Source of the DNA: Schaalia odontolytica
GTDB taxonomy: Bacteria; Actinomycetota; Actinomycetes; Actinomycetales; Actinomycetaceae
Assembly (NCBI RefSeq): GCF_024584435.1
Contig: NZ_CP102197.1
Coordinates: 1,922,001 to 1,986,000, forward strand
Direction: 5' to 3'
Length of the DNA: 64,000 nucleotides
Of this stretch, positions 54,313 to 62,611 are shown piece after piece. How positions within the stretch are numbered: position 1 is the stretch's first letter; each line of letters starts with the position of its first letter. The notes below the pieces were generated by a model. The model saw only the letters and a program-made list of their open reading frames with translations. It had not been told where the DNA came from and did no database searches. A program made the position numbers and the translations under genes.

Positions 54313-54921
54313 TCAGTGTCCTTCGGTTTGCTCGAAGGTAGCCTTCTCGGCATCGGTCTCCGGAACGAAGGAATCGGTGTCCAGATCCGCCCAGTACTCC
54401 TCGGCCCAGGGGTCCTCAATCGGCTGCGAACGCTTCCACAGGATGTAGCCCGCGCCCGCAACCGTACCGACCAGGGCGGTCAGACCCAGGGCGCGCAGCA
54501 CGCGGCACCTGCGGCGCTTGCGCGTCGGGGTCGCCAGCGCGGCGGCCGAGGCCTCCGTTGCGCGGCGCGCACGATCCGACAGGGAGCCGCGAGCCGAGAG
54601 CGCGGCTCCCGCCTGGTTCACAGCGAGCGAGGCGCGCGGCAAGTAGTCATCGACCAGGTGGCCGCGAGCGTTCTCGATCGCGGGACCCGCCGAGGCCGCG
54701 GCAGCCTGGGCGCGAGCCGCAGCGCTGTCGATGGCGGGTGCGGCGTGCTCGATCGCGGAATTCAGCGCGGCCTGGGCGCGGGGGGCGGCCCATTCGACGC
54801 CCTGATTGGCCAGATCCGCCACCTTCACGGCAACCTTCCCGGCGTAAATGGCGGCTGCGTCCCGAAGCTGCTGAGACGAAGCGCGCAGCTTATCTGCATC
54901 GAAAGTCGGCGAAGTAGCCAT
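54313..54921 (-). CDS. Ala-rich helical protein with one membrane segment
   Basis: 202 residues from the ATG at 54921 (GGAG five bases upstream). Long Ala-rich amphipathic helices (about 10-125) precede a basic patch (TRKRRRCR), one hydrophobic segment (LGLTALVGTVAGAGYILWK) and an acidic C-terminus (DPWAEEYWADLDTDSFV). Similar proteins are seen next to ppiA or crgA in actinobacteria. Function unknown; divergent from ppiA. Confidence 0.75.
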   Translation of the reverse strand: MATSPTFDADKLRASSQQLRDAAAIYAGKVAVKVADLANQGVEWAAPRAQAALNSAIEHAAPAIDSAAARAQAAAASAGPAIENARGHLVDDYLPRASLAVNQAGAALSARGSLSDRARRATEASAAALATPTRKRRRCRVLRALGLTALVGTVAGAGYILWKRSQPIEDPWAEEYWADLDTDSFVPETDAEKATFEQTEGH

Positions 54922-55071
54922 GATGTCTCCGTTCCTGTCCACGATAAACGGGGCGCGGGCGCGCCACTGACTCCTATTGTGCTACAACCGCCTGTGATCT
55001 GCAGCCCACCACCCCGACAAACTCACCGAACGGACAGGAAACACCCAGGAAAAGATGCAACCATTGTCCAC

Positions 55072-55593
55072 ATGAAAGCAATTCTCCACACCACCGCCGG
55101 CGACATCACCGTCGAACTGTTCCCCAACCACGCCCCCAACACGGTGACCAACTTCGTGTCCCTGGCCAAGGGTGAGCGCGAATGGGTTGACCCCTCGACC
55201 GGTCAGAAGACCTCCCGCCCCCTCTACGACGGCACCATTTTCCACCGCGTCATCCCGGGCTTCATGATCCAGGGAGGCGACCCCCTCGGCACCGGCACCG
55301 GCGGTCCCGGCTACCAGTTCAACGACGAGATCCACCCCGAACTCACCTTCAACGAGCCCTACCTGCTGGCCATGGCCAACGCCGGAAAGCGCATGGGCAA
55401 GGGCACCAACGGCTCCCAGTTCTTCATCACCGTCGCCCCGACCCCCTGGCTCCTGGGCAACCACACGATCTTCGGTAAGGTCGCCGACGAGGACTCCAAG
55501 CGCGTCGTCGACGCCATCGCCGCGACCCCCACGGGCGCGGGCGACCGTCCCGTCACCGACCAGGTCATCAACTCCATCGAGATCGTCGACTGA
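55072..55593 (+). CDS. ppiA: Peptidyl-prolyl cis-trans isomerase, cyclophilin type
   Basis: 173 residues: [35 protein letters not shown] and [20 protein letters not shown] carry the catalytic Arg/Phe/Gln/Trp/His set of cyclophilins. Cytosolic; no signal peptide. Upstream in-frame sequence is non-coding. Like Rv0009 it lies near crgA, pabA and pknB. Confidence 0.95.
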   Translation: MKAILHTTAGDITVELFPNHAPNTVTNFVSLAKGEREWVDPSTGQKTSRPLYDGTIFHRVIPGFMIQGGDPLGTGTGGPGYQFNDEIHPELTFNEPYLLAMANAGKRMGKGTNGSQFFITVAPTPWLLGNHTIFGKVADEDSKRVVDAIAATPTGAGDRPVTDQVINSIEIVD

Positions 55594-55612
55594 CCGTTCC
55601 TCCTCTTCATCA

Positions 55613-55674
55613 ACGAGGCCGGGGCCGCCCCCGCTGCCCAGCGCAGTTGGCGGGGCGACGCGCCCCGGCCTCGT
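55613..55674 (+). terminator. Composite hairpin between ppiA and the rhomboid gene
   Basis: Outer stem ACGAGGCCGGGGC / GCCCCGGCCTCGT (13 bp) encloses an inner CCCCGC / GCGGGG hairpin. No T-run. Same stem as at 20170 and 49231. Confidence 0.7.
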
Positions 55675-55702
55675 CCCCTACCCGCCGTCCGAAAGGGAAG
55701 CC

Positions 55703-56581
55703 ATGAGCATGCCAAGCTACGGCCAACGCTCCGATCCGCGCGCCGCCCCCGACTGCCCGCGTCACCCCGGAGCGCGCGCCGTCGACTACTGCAAGCGATG
55801 CAACCGCCCCATGTGCGTGGACTGCGTGGTCCCCACCGAGGTGCGCTCCATCTGCGTGGATTGCGCCGCCTCCAAGCGCGGCTGGTCGGGGCGCGTCTCG
55901 CGTGCCTCCGCGGCGGGCGCGCCTGTCGTCACCTACGCGCTCATGGGGATCTGCGTGCTCATGTTCGCCCTCACCTGGCTGGTGCCCTCCGTGGAGTCCT
56001 CGCTGATGCTGGTTCCCGCCCGCCTCATGAGTCAACCCTGGACGATCCTCACGGGAGCCTTCCTGCACGGGGGGATCATGCACATCGGCTTCAACATGCT
56101 GACCCTGTACTGGGTGGGGCGGGCCATCGAACCGGCCCTGGGGCGGTGGCGCTACCTGACCATCTACCTGGTGAGCGCGCTGGGCGGCTCCGCCTTCGTC
56201 ATCGCGTGGTGCCTCATCCAGCCCGCGCAGATCTACGTGGGGACCGTCGGCGCCTCCGGCGCGGTCTTCGGCCTCTTCGGCGCGGTCTTTGTCCTCCAGC
56301 GCCTCCACGGATCCGACACGACATCCATCGTCGCCCTCCTGGTCGCGAACCTCGCCTACGGGTTCATCGCCAGCGGCATCTCCTGGCAGGCGCACATCGG
56401 CGGCCTCGTCGTCGGCGCAGCGGTCACGTGGGCCTTCGCGCGCCTGTCCCGCCCGCGTCCGGGGGTGACCGAGGCGGCGCAGAATCGCCGCGAGGTGTTC
56501 GCGGCACTCGGCATGGTCGCGGGAGCCATCGCGCTCAACGCCCTGGCCTTCCGTCTCCTCCTCGAAGTGTACGGGGCGTGA
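55703..56581 (+). CDS. Rhomboid intramembrane serine protease with N-terminal zinc finger
   Basis: 292 residues. A Cys/His cluster (CPRHPGARAVDYCKRCNRPM, CVDCVVPTEVRSICVDC) forms a B-box-like zinc finger at about 17-55. Six helices follow, with the catalytic Ser in GTVGASGAVFGLFG, the His in SWQAHIGGLVVG, and HGGIMHIGFNMLTLY in helix 2. It cleaves membrane proteins within the bilayer. Targets unknown. The ribosome site GAAAGGGAAG precedes the ATG. Confidence 0.92.
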   Translation: MSMPSYGQRSDPRAAPDCPRHPGARAVDYCKRCNRPMCVDCVVPTEVRSICVDCAASKRGWSGRVSRASAAGAPVVTYALMGICVLMFALTWLVPSVESSLMLVPARLMSQPWTILTGAFLHGGIMHIGFNMLTLYWVGRAIEPALGRWRYLTIYLVSALGGSAFVIAWCLIQPAQIYVGTVGASGAVFGLFGAVFVLQRLHGSDTTSIVALLVANLAYGFIASGISWQAHIGGLVVGAAVTWAFARLSRPRPGVTEAAQNRREVFAALGMVAGAIALNALAFRLLLEVYGA

Positions 56582-56685
56582 GGGGACCGGCACGAGCGAG
56601 TTCCGCGCAAGCTATCTGAGGATGACCTAACATGGGGGAGGGTCGGCGACGGACCGACCCTCCCCGTAGCTTCGCAGGAGACACC

Positions 56686-57447
56686 ATGACCAGCCCCTGG
56701 GACCTGTACGACGAACTCATCGACGAGATTCCCGCCGACCTGACGGCCACGAGCATCAACACCGAGGGAAAGTGGCGCCGCGTCTCCTCCAGCGACAGCG
56801 GAGTAGGGATGGCCTTCGGCATGAACGTGCAGTCGCGCCCGCGCGCCGTCTCCGACCCCGCCGAGCTTCTCGGACGGCCCCTGCGCGACGTCGCAGCCCT
56901 CGCTAAATCCTGGAACTTCGAGGACGCCGGCATCGGCGTGGCGGCCATCAACGCCTACCACTGCCACCCCGATCGGGCCCTCGCACACGGATTCACACCC
57001 TGCGCCGAAAACAACTGGGCGCGCACCTTCCACCCCTACGCGCCCCTCGTTGCCGACAAGCGAGTGGCCATCATCGGACACTTCCCCTTCGCCCCCGCGG
57101 CCTTGCCCGACGCCGGAGAGCTGATCGTCCTGGAACGCAACCTCTTCGACGGGGACTACCCGGACTCGGCCTGCGAGTACCTGCTTCCCGAGATGGACTA
57201 CGTGTTCATCTCCGGATCCGCCTTCGTCAACAAGACCATCCCGCGCCTGCTCGAACTCGCCGAGGCGGCGCACACGATCGTCCTGGGCCCCTCAACCCCG
57301 GCATCCCCCGCGCTGCTGCGCGCAGGCGCGAAGACCGTCCTGTCGTTCGCCAGCGCGCACGCAGCTCGCCTCGAGGACGGCCTGGCCGGACGTTCCCTTC
57401 TCGGCATGTACGATGCCGGCATGAGGGTCCGACTCAGCCGCGCGTGA
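56686..57447 (+). CDS. DUF4213/DUF364 protein
   Basis: 253 residues from the ATG at 56686 (AGGAG upstream). N-terminal part (MTSPWDLYDELIDEIPADLT, GVGMAFGMN) fits DUF4213; the rest (VADKRVAIIGHFPF, MDYVFISGSAFVNKTIPRLL, IVLGPSTPASPALL) fits DUF364, a family proposed to be linked to heavy-metal chelation. No operon partner. Biochemical role not established. Confidence 0.8.
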   Translation: MTSPWDLYDELIDEIPADLTATSINTEGKWRRVSSSDSGVGMAFGMNVQSRPRAVSDPAELLGRPLRDVAALAKSWNFEDAGIGVAAINAYHCHPDRALAHGFTPCAENNWARTFHPYAPLVADKRVAIIGHFPFAPAALPDAGELIVLERNLFDGDYPDSACEYLLPEMDYVFISGSAFVNKTIPRLLELAEAAHTIVLGPSTPASPALLRAGAKTVLSFASAHAARLEDGLAGRSLLGMYDAGMRVRLSRA

Positions 57448-57459
57448 GCGTCGGCGCCC

Positions 57460-57723
57460 TCAGCGCCACCGAAGCGTCATCAGGAAACCAACCATCATCG
57501 TTCCGAGACCCACCGCGATGTTCCACGCGCCGAGCTTGGGCACCGGATACGTCCCCGACGAAATGTAGTAGACGACGACCCACAGCAGGCCGAGAATCAT
57601 CAGAGTGATGAAGGCCGGCGCCCACCAGGCGGGGCTGAGCGGAATCCCGTCGGTCCAGTTCTGGATCTCGGTATCGTCCGTGGCCTCGCGCCCGTTCTTC
57701 TTACGCTTCTTGGATTCGGCCAC
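57460..57723 (-). CDS. crgA: Cell division protein CrgA
   Basis: 87 residues from a GTG at 57723 with AGGATC upstream. A charged N-terminus (AESKKRKKNG) precedes two helices, with the conserved LSPAWWAPAFITLMILGLLW and PVPKLGAWNIAVGLGTMMVG. CrgA regulates septum formation by contacting FtsZ and FtsI in actinomycetes. Divergent from the DUF881 gene, as near the origin in related genomes. Confidence 0.93.
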   Translation of the reverse strand: MAESKKRKKNGREATDDTEIQNWTDGIPLSPAWWAPAFITLMILGLLWVVVYYISSGTYPVPKLGAWNIAVGLGTMMVGFLMTLRWR

Positions 57724-57849
57724 GCCAGATCCTCCCTGCTTGGCCCGCGCGGGAACACGAAACGCCCGGCGGTGATGAATTAGTCGCAACACTAGCGTAG
57801 TCTCGGACATGAAAAGTGCCAAAGCGCAGCGCCACGAAAGGAGGGATAG

Positions 57850-58548
57850 ATGCCCGGAATCCGTGCCCGCCACCTGATCGGCGTGCTCGCAGTCACCGTC
57901 GCATCGGGTCTCCTCTTCTCCGTCTCCGCGCTCAACGAACGCCGACACCCCGCCGCCACCTCCGACCTGTCCACCCTCGTGCGCACACGGCAGGAGCAGG
58001 TCCGCCAACTCGAGACAGAGGTCTCCTCCCTGGACGCCGCAATCGAGGGCTTCTCTCCCGCGCAATCGGGCACCGCCGCCGAGGATGCCTTCACCGCGGG
58101 CTCCACGCGGCCCGTCTCCGGGCCCGGCGTCCAGATCACGCTGTCCGACGCTCCCGTCGGCCAGGTCCCCGCGGGAGCCACCCCCGATGACCTCGTCATC
58201 CACCAGCAGGACATCGAGGACACCATGAATGCACTGTGGAGCGGCGGAGCCGAGGCCATGACCGTCCAGGGAGTGCGCGTCACCGACCGCACCGTGATCC
58301 GCTGCATCGGCAACGTCATCCTCGTTGATGGAACCAGCTTCTCCCCGCCCTATGTGATCCAAGCAATCGGTGATCCTGCGGCCCTGCACGCGGCGGTCGC
58401 CTCGAACCCACGTATGGTTAACTACCAGGCCTACGTCGCCAAGTACGGCCTCGGCTGGGACATGCAAACGAAGGACGCACTCAGCTTTGCGCCCGCCACA
58501 ACCTCATCGACCGTCAACTACGCAACCGTGGAGGAAACGAATGGGTGA
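57850..58548 (+). CDS. DUF881 family membrane protein
   Basis: 232 residues. One N-terminal helix (LIGVLAVTVASGLLFSVSAL), a coiled coil (TRQEQVRQLETEVSSLDAA) and the DUF881 domain (GPGVQITLSDAP, DDLVIHQQDIEDTMNALWSG, GAEAMTVQGVRVTDRTVIRC). Commonly located with crgA and class E sortases. It overlaps the sortase gene by 8 bp. Biochemical function not known. Confidence 0.9.
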   Translation: MPGIRARHLIGVLAVTVASGLLFSVSALNERRHPAATSDLSTLVRTRQEQVRQLETEVSSLDAAIEGFSPAQSGTAAEDAFTAGSTRPVSGPGVQITLSDAPVGQVPAGATPDDLVIHQQDIEDTMNALWSGGAEAMTVQGVRVTDRTVIRCIGNVILVDGTSFSPPYVIQAIGDPAALHAAVASNPRMVNYQAYVAKYGLGWDMQTKDALSFAPATTSSTVNYATVEETNG

Positions 58549-59302
58549 ACACGTCGCCCCCGCCTCGCCGACGAAGAAGAGACGCTCCAATATCTTCTGG
58601 AACATCGTCGGAGTCGTTGGAGAACTGCTCATCACCTTCGCTTTCGTCATCGGCCTGTTCTCAGTCTGGCAACTCTACTGGACGACCTACGAGGTCTCCG
58701 GCCAGGTCGAGCAAACCATCGCCTCGTTCGAAGAGGACCACCAGCCCACCAAGCGCACCCAGGGCGAGACGCGCACCGACGATCCGCCCGAGTTCACGCG
58801 TGAGGTCGGCGCCGGCGAGGTATACGGCCTCATCCACGTTCCCACCTGGGACTGGATGAAGATCCCCCTCGCCGAGGGCACCACGTCCGACGTGCTCGAC
58901 CAGGGCTGGGCCGGCCACTACGACATGACCACCCAGCCCGGCGGAGTCGGGAACTTCTCCGTCGCCGGACACCGCCGCACCTACGGCAACAACTTCCGTT
59001 GGATCGACCGGCTCACTCAGGGCGACAAGGTCGTCGTGGAAGTCGATGACCACTACCTCGTCTACTCCATGGTTTCCTCCGAGATCATCGACGCCACCGA
59101 CCCCACTCAGATGCGCGTCGTCGCCCCCGTCATTGACGACGTGTCCTGGTCCGAAACACCGACCGAACGATGGATGACCATGACCACGTGCCACCCCGAG
59201 TACGGCAACTGGCAGCGCTTCATCGTCCATCTCAAGTTCGAATCCTGGACTCCGAAGGACACGGGCGTCCCCGCCGAACTCGTCGACGAACCCCAGAACT
59301 GA
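58541..59302 (+). CDS. Class E sortase
   Basis: 253 residues. Helix 23-45 anchors it in the membrane. The catalytic set is His144 (VAGHRRTYG), Cys217 (MTTCHPEYG) and Arg226 (NWQRF). Class E enzymes attach proteins with an LAxTG-type signal to peptidoglycan. No sortase substrate was seen in the window. GAGGAA precedes the start. Confidence 0.93.
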   Translation: MGEHVAPASPTKKRRSNIFWNIVGVVGELLITFAFVIGLFSVWQLYWTTYEVSGQVEQTIASFEEDHQPTKRTQGETRTDDPPEFTREVGAGEVYGLIHVPTWDWMKIPLAEGTTSDVLDQGWAGHYDMTTQPGGVGNFSVAGHRRTYGNNFRWIDRLTQGDKVVVEVDDHYLVYSMVSSEIIDATDPTQMRVVAPVIDDVSWSETPTERWMTMTTCHPEYGNWQRFIVHLKFESWTPKDTGVPAELVDEPQN

Positions 59303-59312
59303 AGGACCCCTC

Positions 59313-59474
59313 ATGTACGCATGGATCTTCCGCCACCTGCCCGGACCCATCTGGTTGAAAGTCATCGAGTCTGCGATCCTCATCGGCGCGGTCGTCGCCG
59401 CACTCTTCACCTGGGTCTACCCCTGGGTGCAGACCTACCTGGAGCTCGGGGAATCCTCCGTCGGCGGCGCCTAG
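59313..59474 (+). CDS. Small membrane protein between sortase and pabA
   Basis: 53 residues, too short for most gene callers: MYAWIFRHLPGPIWLKVIES, then a helix (AILIGAVVAALFTWVYPWVQ) and a short tail ending GGA. GAAGGACCCC precedes the ATG, 10 bp after the sortase stop. Comparable small proteins lie in this spot in other actinobacteria. Role unknown; likely part of the sortase operon. Confidence 0.75.
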   Translation: MYAWIFRHLPGPIWLKVIESAILIGAVVAALFTWVYPWVQTYLELGESSVGGA

Positions 59475-59487
59475 CCGCCCACGCGCT

Positions 59488-59515
59488 ACGCGAGGCCGCC
59501 TCGCCCCGGCCTCGC
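59488..59515 (+). terminator. Weak hairpin between small membrane protein and pabA
   Basis: GCGAGGCC-gcctcgcccc-GGCCTCGC, 8-bp stem. It is a shortened form of the GAGGCCGGGGC stem seen at three other sites. Confidence 0.45.
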
Positions 59516-59624
59516 ACCGTATCCGCCGCCCGTGTATCGGACGGCGCCCGCGCGAGCCCCGATGCCTCGCCCTACGATGGGTGGCGGAGCAAGAGGCGCG
59601 ACCTCGCACATGGAAGGACCGACG

Positions 59625-60263
59625 TTGGCACGAATCCTCTGCGTTGACAACTACGACTCGTTCGTCTTCACGATCGTGGGCTACCTGCGCCACCTGGGTG
59701 CCGTCGTGGACGTCGTGCGCAACGACGTCGTGGATGCTGCGTGGTTCGAGTCCGGATACGACGGCGTCCTCGTCTCCCCCGGACCGGGCGACCCCAAGAG
59801 CGCCGGAGCATCCCTGCAGACCATCTCGGACTGCGCCGAGCACGAGGTTCCCATGCTGGGGGTGTGCCTGGGACACCAGGCGCTGGGTGAGCTCTTCGGA
59901 GCGACCGTTGGGCACGCGCCCGAACTGATGCACGGCAAGACCTCCGTCATCACGCACGACGGGCGCGGTGTCTTCTCCGGCGTCCCCTCGCCGCTGACGG
60001 TGACCCGCTACCACTCGCTCACGATCGACCCGGCAACGCTTCCCGACGATCTTGAGGTCTCGGCAACCACCGAGCGCGGCATCATCATGGGGGTGCGTCA
60101 CCGCTCCCTGCCCCTCGAGGGCGTCCAGTTCCACCCCGAATCGGTTATGACCCAATCCGGGCACCTGATGCTCGCCAACTGGCTGGCGGCATGCGGCGAT
60201 CTCGGCGCGCGCGAGCGTGCCGCCACCCTCAAACCCGTCGTCGCGCAGCGCTTCACGCTGTAG
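59625..60263 (+). CDS. pabA: Glutamine amidotransferase, TrpG/PabA type
   Basis: 212 residues from a TTG at 59625 with GAAGGACC seven bases upstream; an ATG at 59610 would add five residues. LCVDNYDSFVFTIVGYLRHL, GVLVSPGPGDP, the nucleophile Cys in LGVCLGHQALGE, and the His/Glu pair in VQFHPESVM form a complete class I glutaminase. It supplies ammonia to anthranilate or aminodeoxychorismate synthase. Position before pknB as in Rv0013. The synthase partner is not in the window. Confidence 0.9.
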   Translation: MARILCVDNYDSFVFTIVGYLRHLGAVVDVVRNDVVDAAWFESGYDGVLVSPGPGDPKSAGASLQTISDCAEHEVPMLGVCLGHQALGELFGATVGHAPELMHGKTSVITHDGRGVFSGVPSPLTVTRYHSLTIDPATLPDDLEVSATTERGIIMGVRHRSLPLEGVQFHPESVMTQSGHLMLANWLAACGDLGARERAATLKPVVAQRFTL

Positions 60264-60523
60264 GCCGCGCGGGGCCCTTCAATCGGGCCAATGGGGGGAA
60301 TTACGTCATTTAAAGCGCGCTGTCGGCGTGTCGTCGGCGTGTCGGACCGCTAGTGGTGCAAATCCCCCCGTTTGGTTTTTGCCGTCGCGACCGCCGGCCC
60401 GTGTCGCGGGCGAATCGGGTGCGCCTGAGGGGCCGCGTGCGGGCAGACGCGACGCCGACGCTTTCCTATGTCCCTGGCCGCCTGTGCCCACCACACACAC
60501 GACGAGGCCCACACACACGACGA
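60264..60523. other. Intergenic stretch between pabA and pknB
   Basis: No gene is supported in this part of the convergent 326-bp gap. A tandem 19-bp repeat, cacacacacgacgaggccc, lies at about 60493-60530 just before the hairpin. Confidence 0.6.
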
Positions 60524-60562
60524 GGCCCGCGCCCCAGGAAGTGTCCTGGCGGGCGCGGGCCC
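60524..60562 (-). terminator. Long hairpin after pknB
   Basis: GGCCCGCGCCC / GGGCGCGGGCC enclosing CAGGA-agtg-TCCTG. No T-run. It lies about 30 bp past the pknB stop and could serve both convergent genes. Confidence 0.7.
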
Positions 60563-60589
60563 CACGCGCGGGCGGCGGTCATGCCGAGG

Positions 60590-62611
60590 CTAGCTCTTCT
60601 TCTTGTTCCCGTTGTTGCCGTTATTTCCCGCCTGGGGGCCCTTGGACACCTTGAGCTTCACGGTCGAGTTCTTCTCGACCTTGGAACCCTCGCCGGGCTC
60701 GATGGACAGGACCTGGCCGGCAGGCTGGTTGTCCGCCACTTCCTCGACAGTCACGTTCAGGCCGAGAGCCTTCAGCTGTGCCTGAGCGTCCTCGCTGCTC
60801 GTGCCCACGACCGTGGGGATCTCCACCTGGGCGGTCTTGCCGTTGGAGACGGACACGCCAATTGTCGTGCCCTTCTTGACCTTCGTGCCGGTCGCGGGAT
60901 CCTGAGCGACGATCCGGTCCTTGTCCTTCTCGGAGTCGACGCTCGTCACGTTCCCGAGCTCCAGGCCGACGGCCTTCAGGGCGCTCCTGGCCTGATCCTG
61001 GCTCATGCCGCTGAGGTCCGGGACCTCGACCTCGTCGGATCCCGAGGACAGGTAGACGCGGATCGTCTGACCGGCCTTGACCTTCGAGCCGGGGGAGGGG
61101 TTCGTCTGAGCGACCTTGCCCTCGGCGACGGTGTCCGAGGCGACCTTGCTGGAGTCGAGCTCCCACTTCAGCCCCAGGGCCTCGATGGCCTTGCGGGCGT
61201 CCTCGGGCGTCATGCCCACCAGGTTGTCCGGGAGAACCACCGAATCGGGGCCCGATGAGATCGTGACCCGCACCGTTGAGCCCTTCTCGGCCTGGGTACC
61301 GCCGGCCGGATCGGTCGAGGCGACGGACCCTTCCTCGACGCTGTCGGAGGCAACCTTCTCAGAGTTGAGCTCCCAGACGAAACCGGCGGCCTCAATCTGG
61401 GCCTTCGCGTTCGCCTGACTCAGGCCAACGACGGTGGGAACCGCTACCGTTTCCGGCGCTGCGGCGCGGCGCGTCAGCGCCCACACCGACCCGGCGATCA
61501 AGAGCAGGGCGATGGCGACGACGGAGGCGATGATCACGGTGCGACGCTTACGGGCCTTGCTCGCCTCCTCCGCCGTGTCCGCTCGCTTGGCGACCGGCGG
61601 GAGTGACGTGGAGGTCGCAGCCATGGCCTGGCCGCCGCCGCGGGGGGCGACCGCCGACATCGGCGTGGTCGCGGCGGTCTGCGCGCCGCCCATCCCCGAG
61701 GTAGGTAGGACCTCCGTCGCCCACGAGTCGGCGGGTGGGGCCGCCACATCCAGGCCGCGCGAGACCCGCTGCAGGTCCGAGAGCATCGCCGCCGCGCTGG
61801 GGTAGCGGTCCTCGCGGTTCTTCGCGAGGGCCTTGAGCACGACGCGATCCAAGGAATCGGGAATATCCGACAGGATCGAGGAGGGGGTCGGGGGAATCTG
61901 CTCGACGTGCTGATAGGCGACGGCGACAGCGGAGTCCCCCTTGAAAGGCGGGCGACCGGTCAGCAGCTCGAAAAGCACGACGCCCGTCGAGTACAGGTCC
62001 GAGCGCGCATCCACGGTCTCGCCGCGCGCCTGCTCGGGAGACAGGTACTGGGCGGTGCCAACGACAGCGTTCGTCTGCGTCATCGTCGCTTGCGAATCCG
62101 TCAGGGCTCGGGCGATGCCAAAGTCCATGACCTTGATCTTGCCGTCCGAGGTGAGCATGATGTTGCCCGGCTTGATGTCGCGGTGCACCAGGTGATTCGC
62201 GTGCGAGTAGTCGAGCGCGGACAGGACGCCCGACACGATCTCCACGGCCTCGTTGATGGGAACGGCCGTCCCGTCGGAGATCAGGTCCTTCACCGTGTGG
62301 CCCTCAACGTACTCCATGACGATGTAGGGGACGGCGATCGAACGCCCAACGGCGTCCTCGATGATCTCCTCACCGGTGTCGTAGACGGCAACGATGTTCG
62401 GGTGATTCAGCGACGCCGCCGACTGTGCCTCTCGCCTGAAGCGCGCCTGAAAGATCGAGTCCTGCGCCAGGTCGCGTCGCAGCATCTTGATGGCGACGAC
62501 GCGCGACAGGCGAGTGTCGAAGCCCAGGTGGACCTCGGCCATTCCGCCGCGCCCGATGAGCGAACGGACCTCGTACCGGCCGGCTAGACGGTGGGCCATG
62601 GGCTCTGCCAT
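60590..62611 (-). CDS. pknB: Serine/threonine protein kinase PknB with PASTA repeats
   Basis: 673 residues. Kinase domain about 12-280: glycine loop IGRGGMAEVHLG, Lys42 in VAIKML, HRDIKPGN (Asp145) and DFG (163-165). A juxtamembrane linker and one helix (VIIASVVAIALLLIAGSVWA) follow, then four extracellular PASTA domains that bind peptidoglycan fragments, and an Asn/Gly/Lys tail (NNGNNGNKKKS). It controls cell-wall growth and division. Start codon overlaps the upstream gene by 28 bp. Confidence 0.95.
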   Translation of the reverse strand: MAEPMAHRLAGRYEVRSLIGRGGMAEVHLGFDTRLSRVVAIKMLRRDLAQDSIFQARFRREAQSAASLNHPNIVAVYDTGEEIIEDAVGRSIAVPYIVMEYVEGHTVKDLISDGTAVPINEAVEIVSGVLSALDYSHANHLVHRDIKPGNIMLTSDGKIKVMDFGIARALTDSQATMTQTNAVVGTAQYLSPEQARGETVDARSDLYSTGVVLFELLTGRPPFKGDSAVAVAYQHVEQIPPTPSSILSDIPDSLDRVVLKALAKNREDRYPSAAAMLSDLQRVSRGLDVAAPPADSWATEVLPTSGMGGAQTAATTPMSAVAPRGGGQAMAATSTSLPPVAKRADTAEEASKARKRRTVIIASVVAIALLLIAGSVWALTRRAAAPETVAVPTVVGLSQANAKAQIEAAGFVWELNSEKVASDSVEEGSVASTDPAGGTQAEKGSTVRVTISSGPDSVVLPDNLVGMTPEDARKAIEALGLKWELDSSKVASDTVAEGKVAQTNPSPGSKVKAGQTIRVYLSSGSDEVEVPDLSGMSQDQARSALKAVGLELGNVTSVDSEKDKDRIVAQDPATGTKVKKGTTIGVSVSNGKTAQVEIPTVVGTSSEDAQAQLKALGLNVTVEEVADNQPAGQVLSIEPGEGSKVEKNSTVKLKVSKGPQAGNNGNNGNKKKS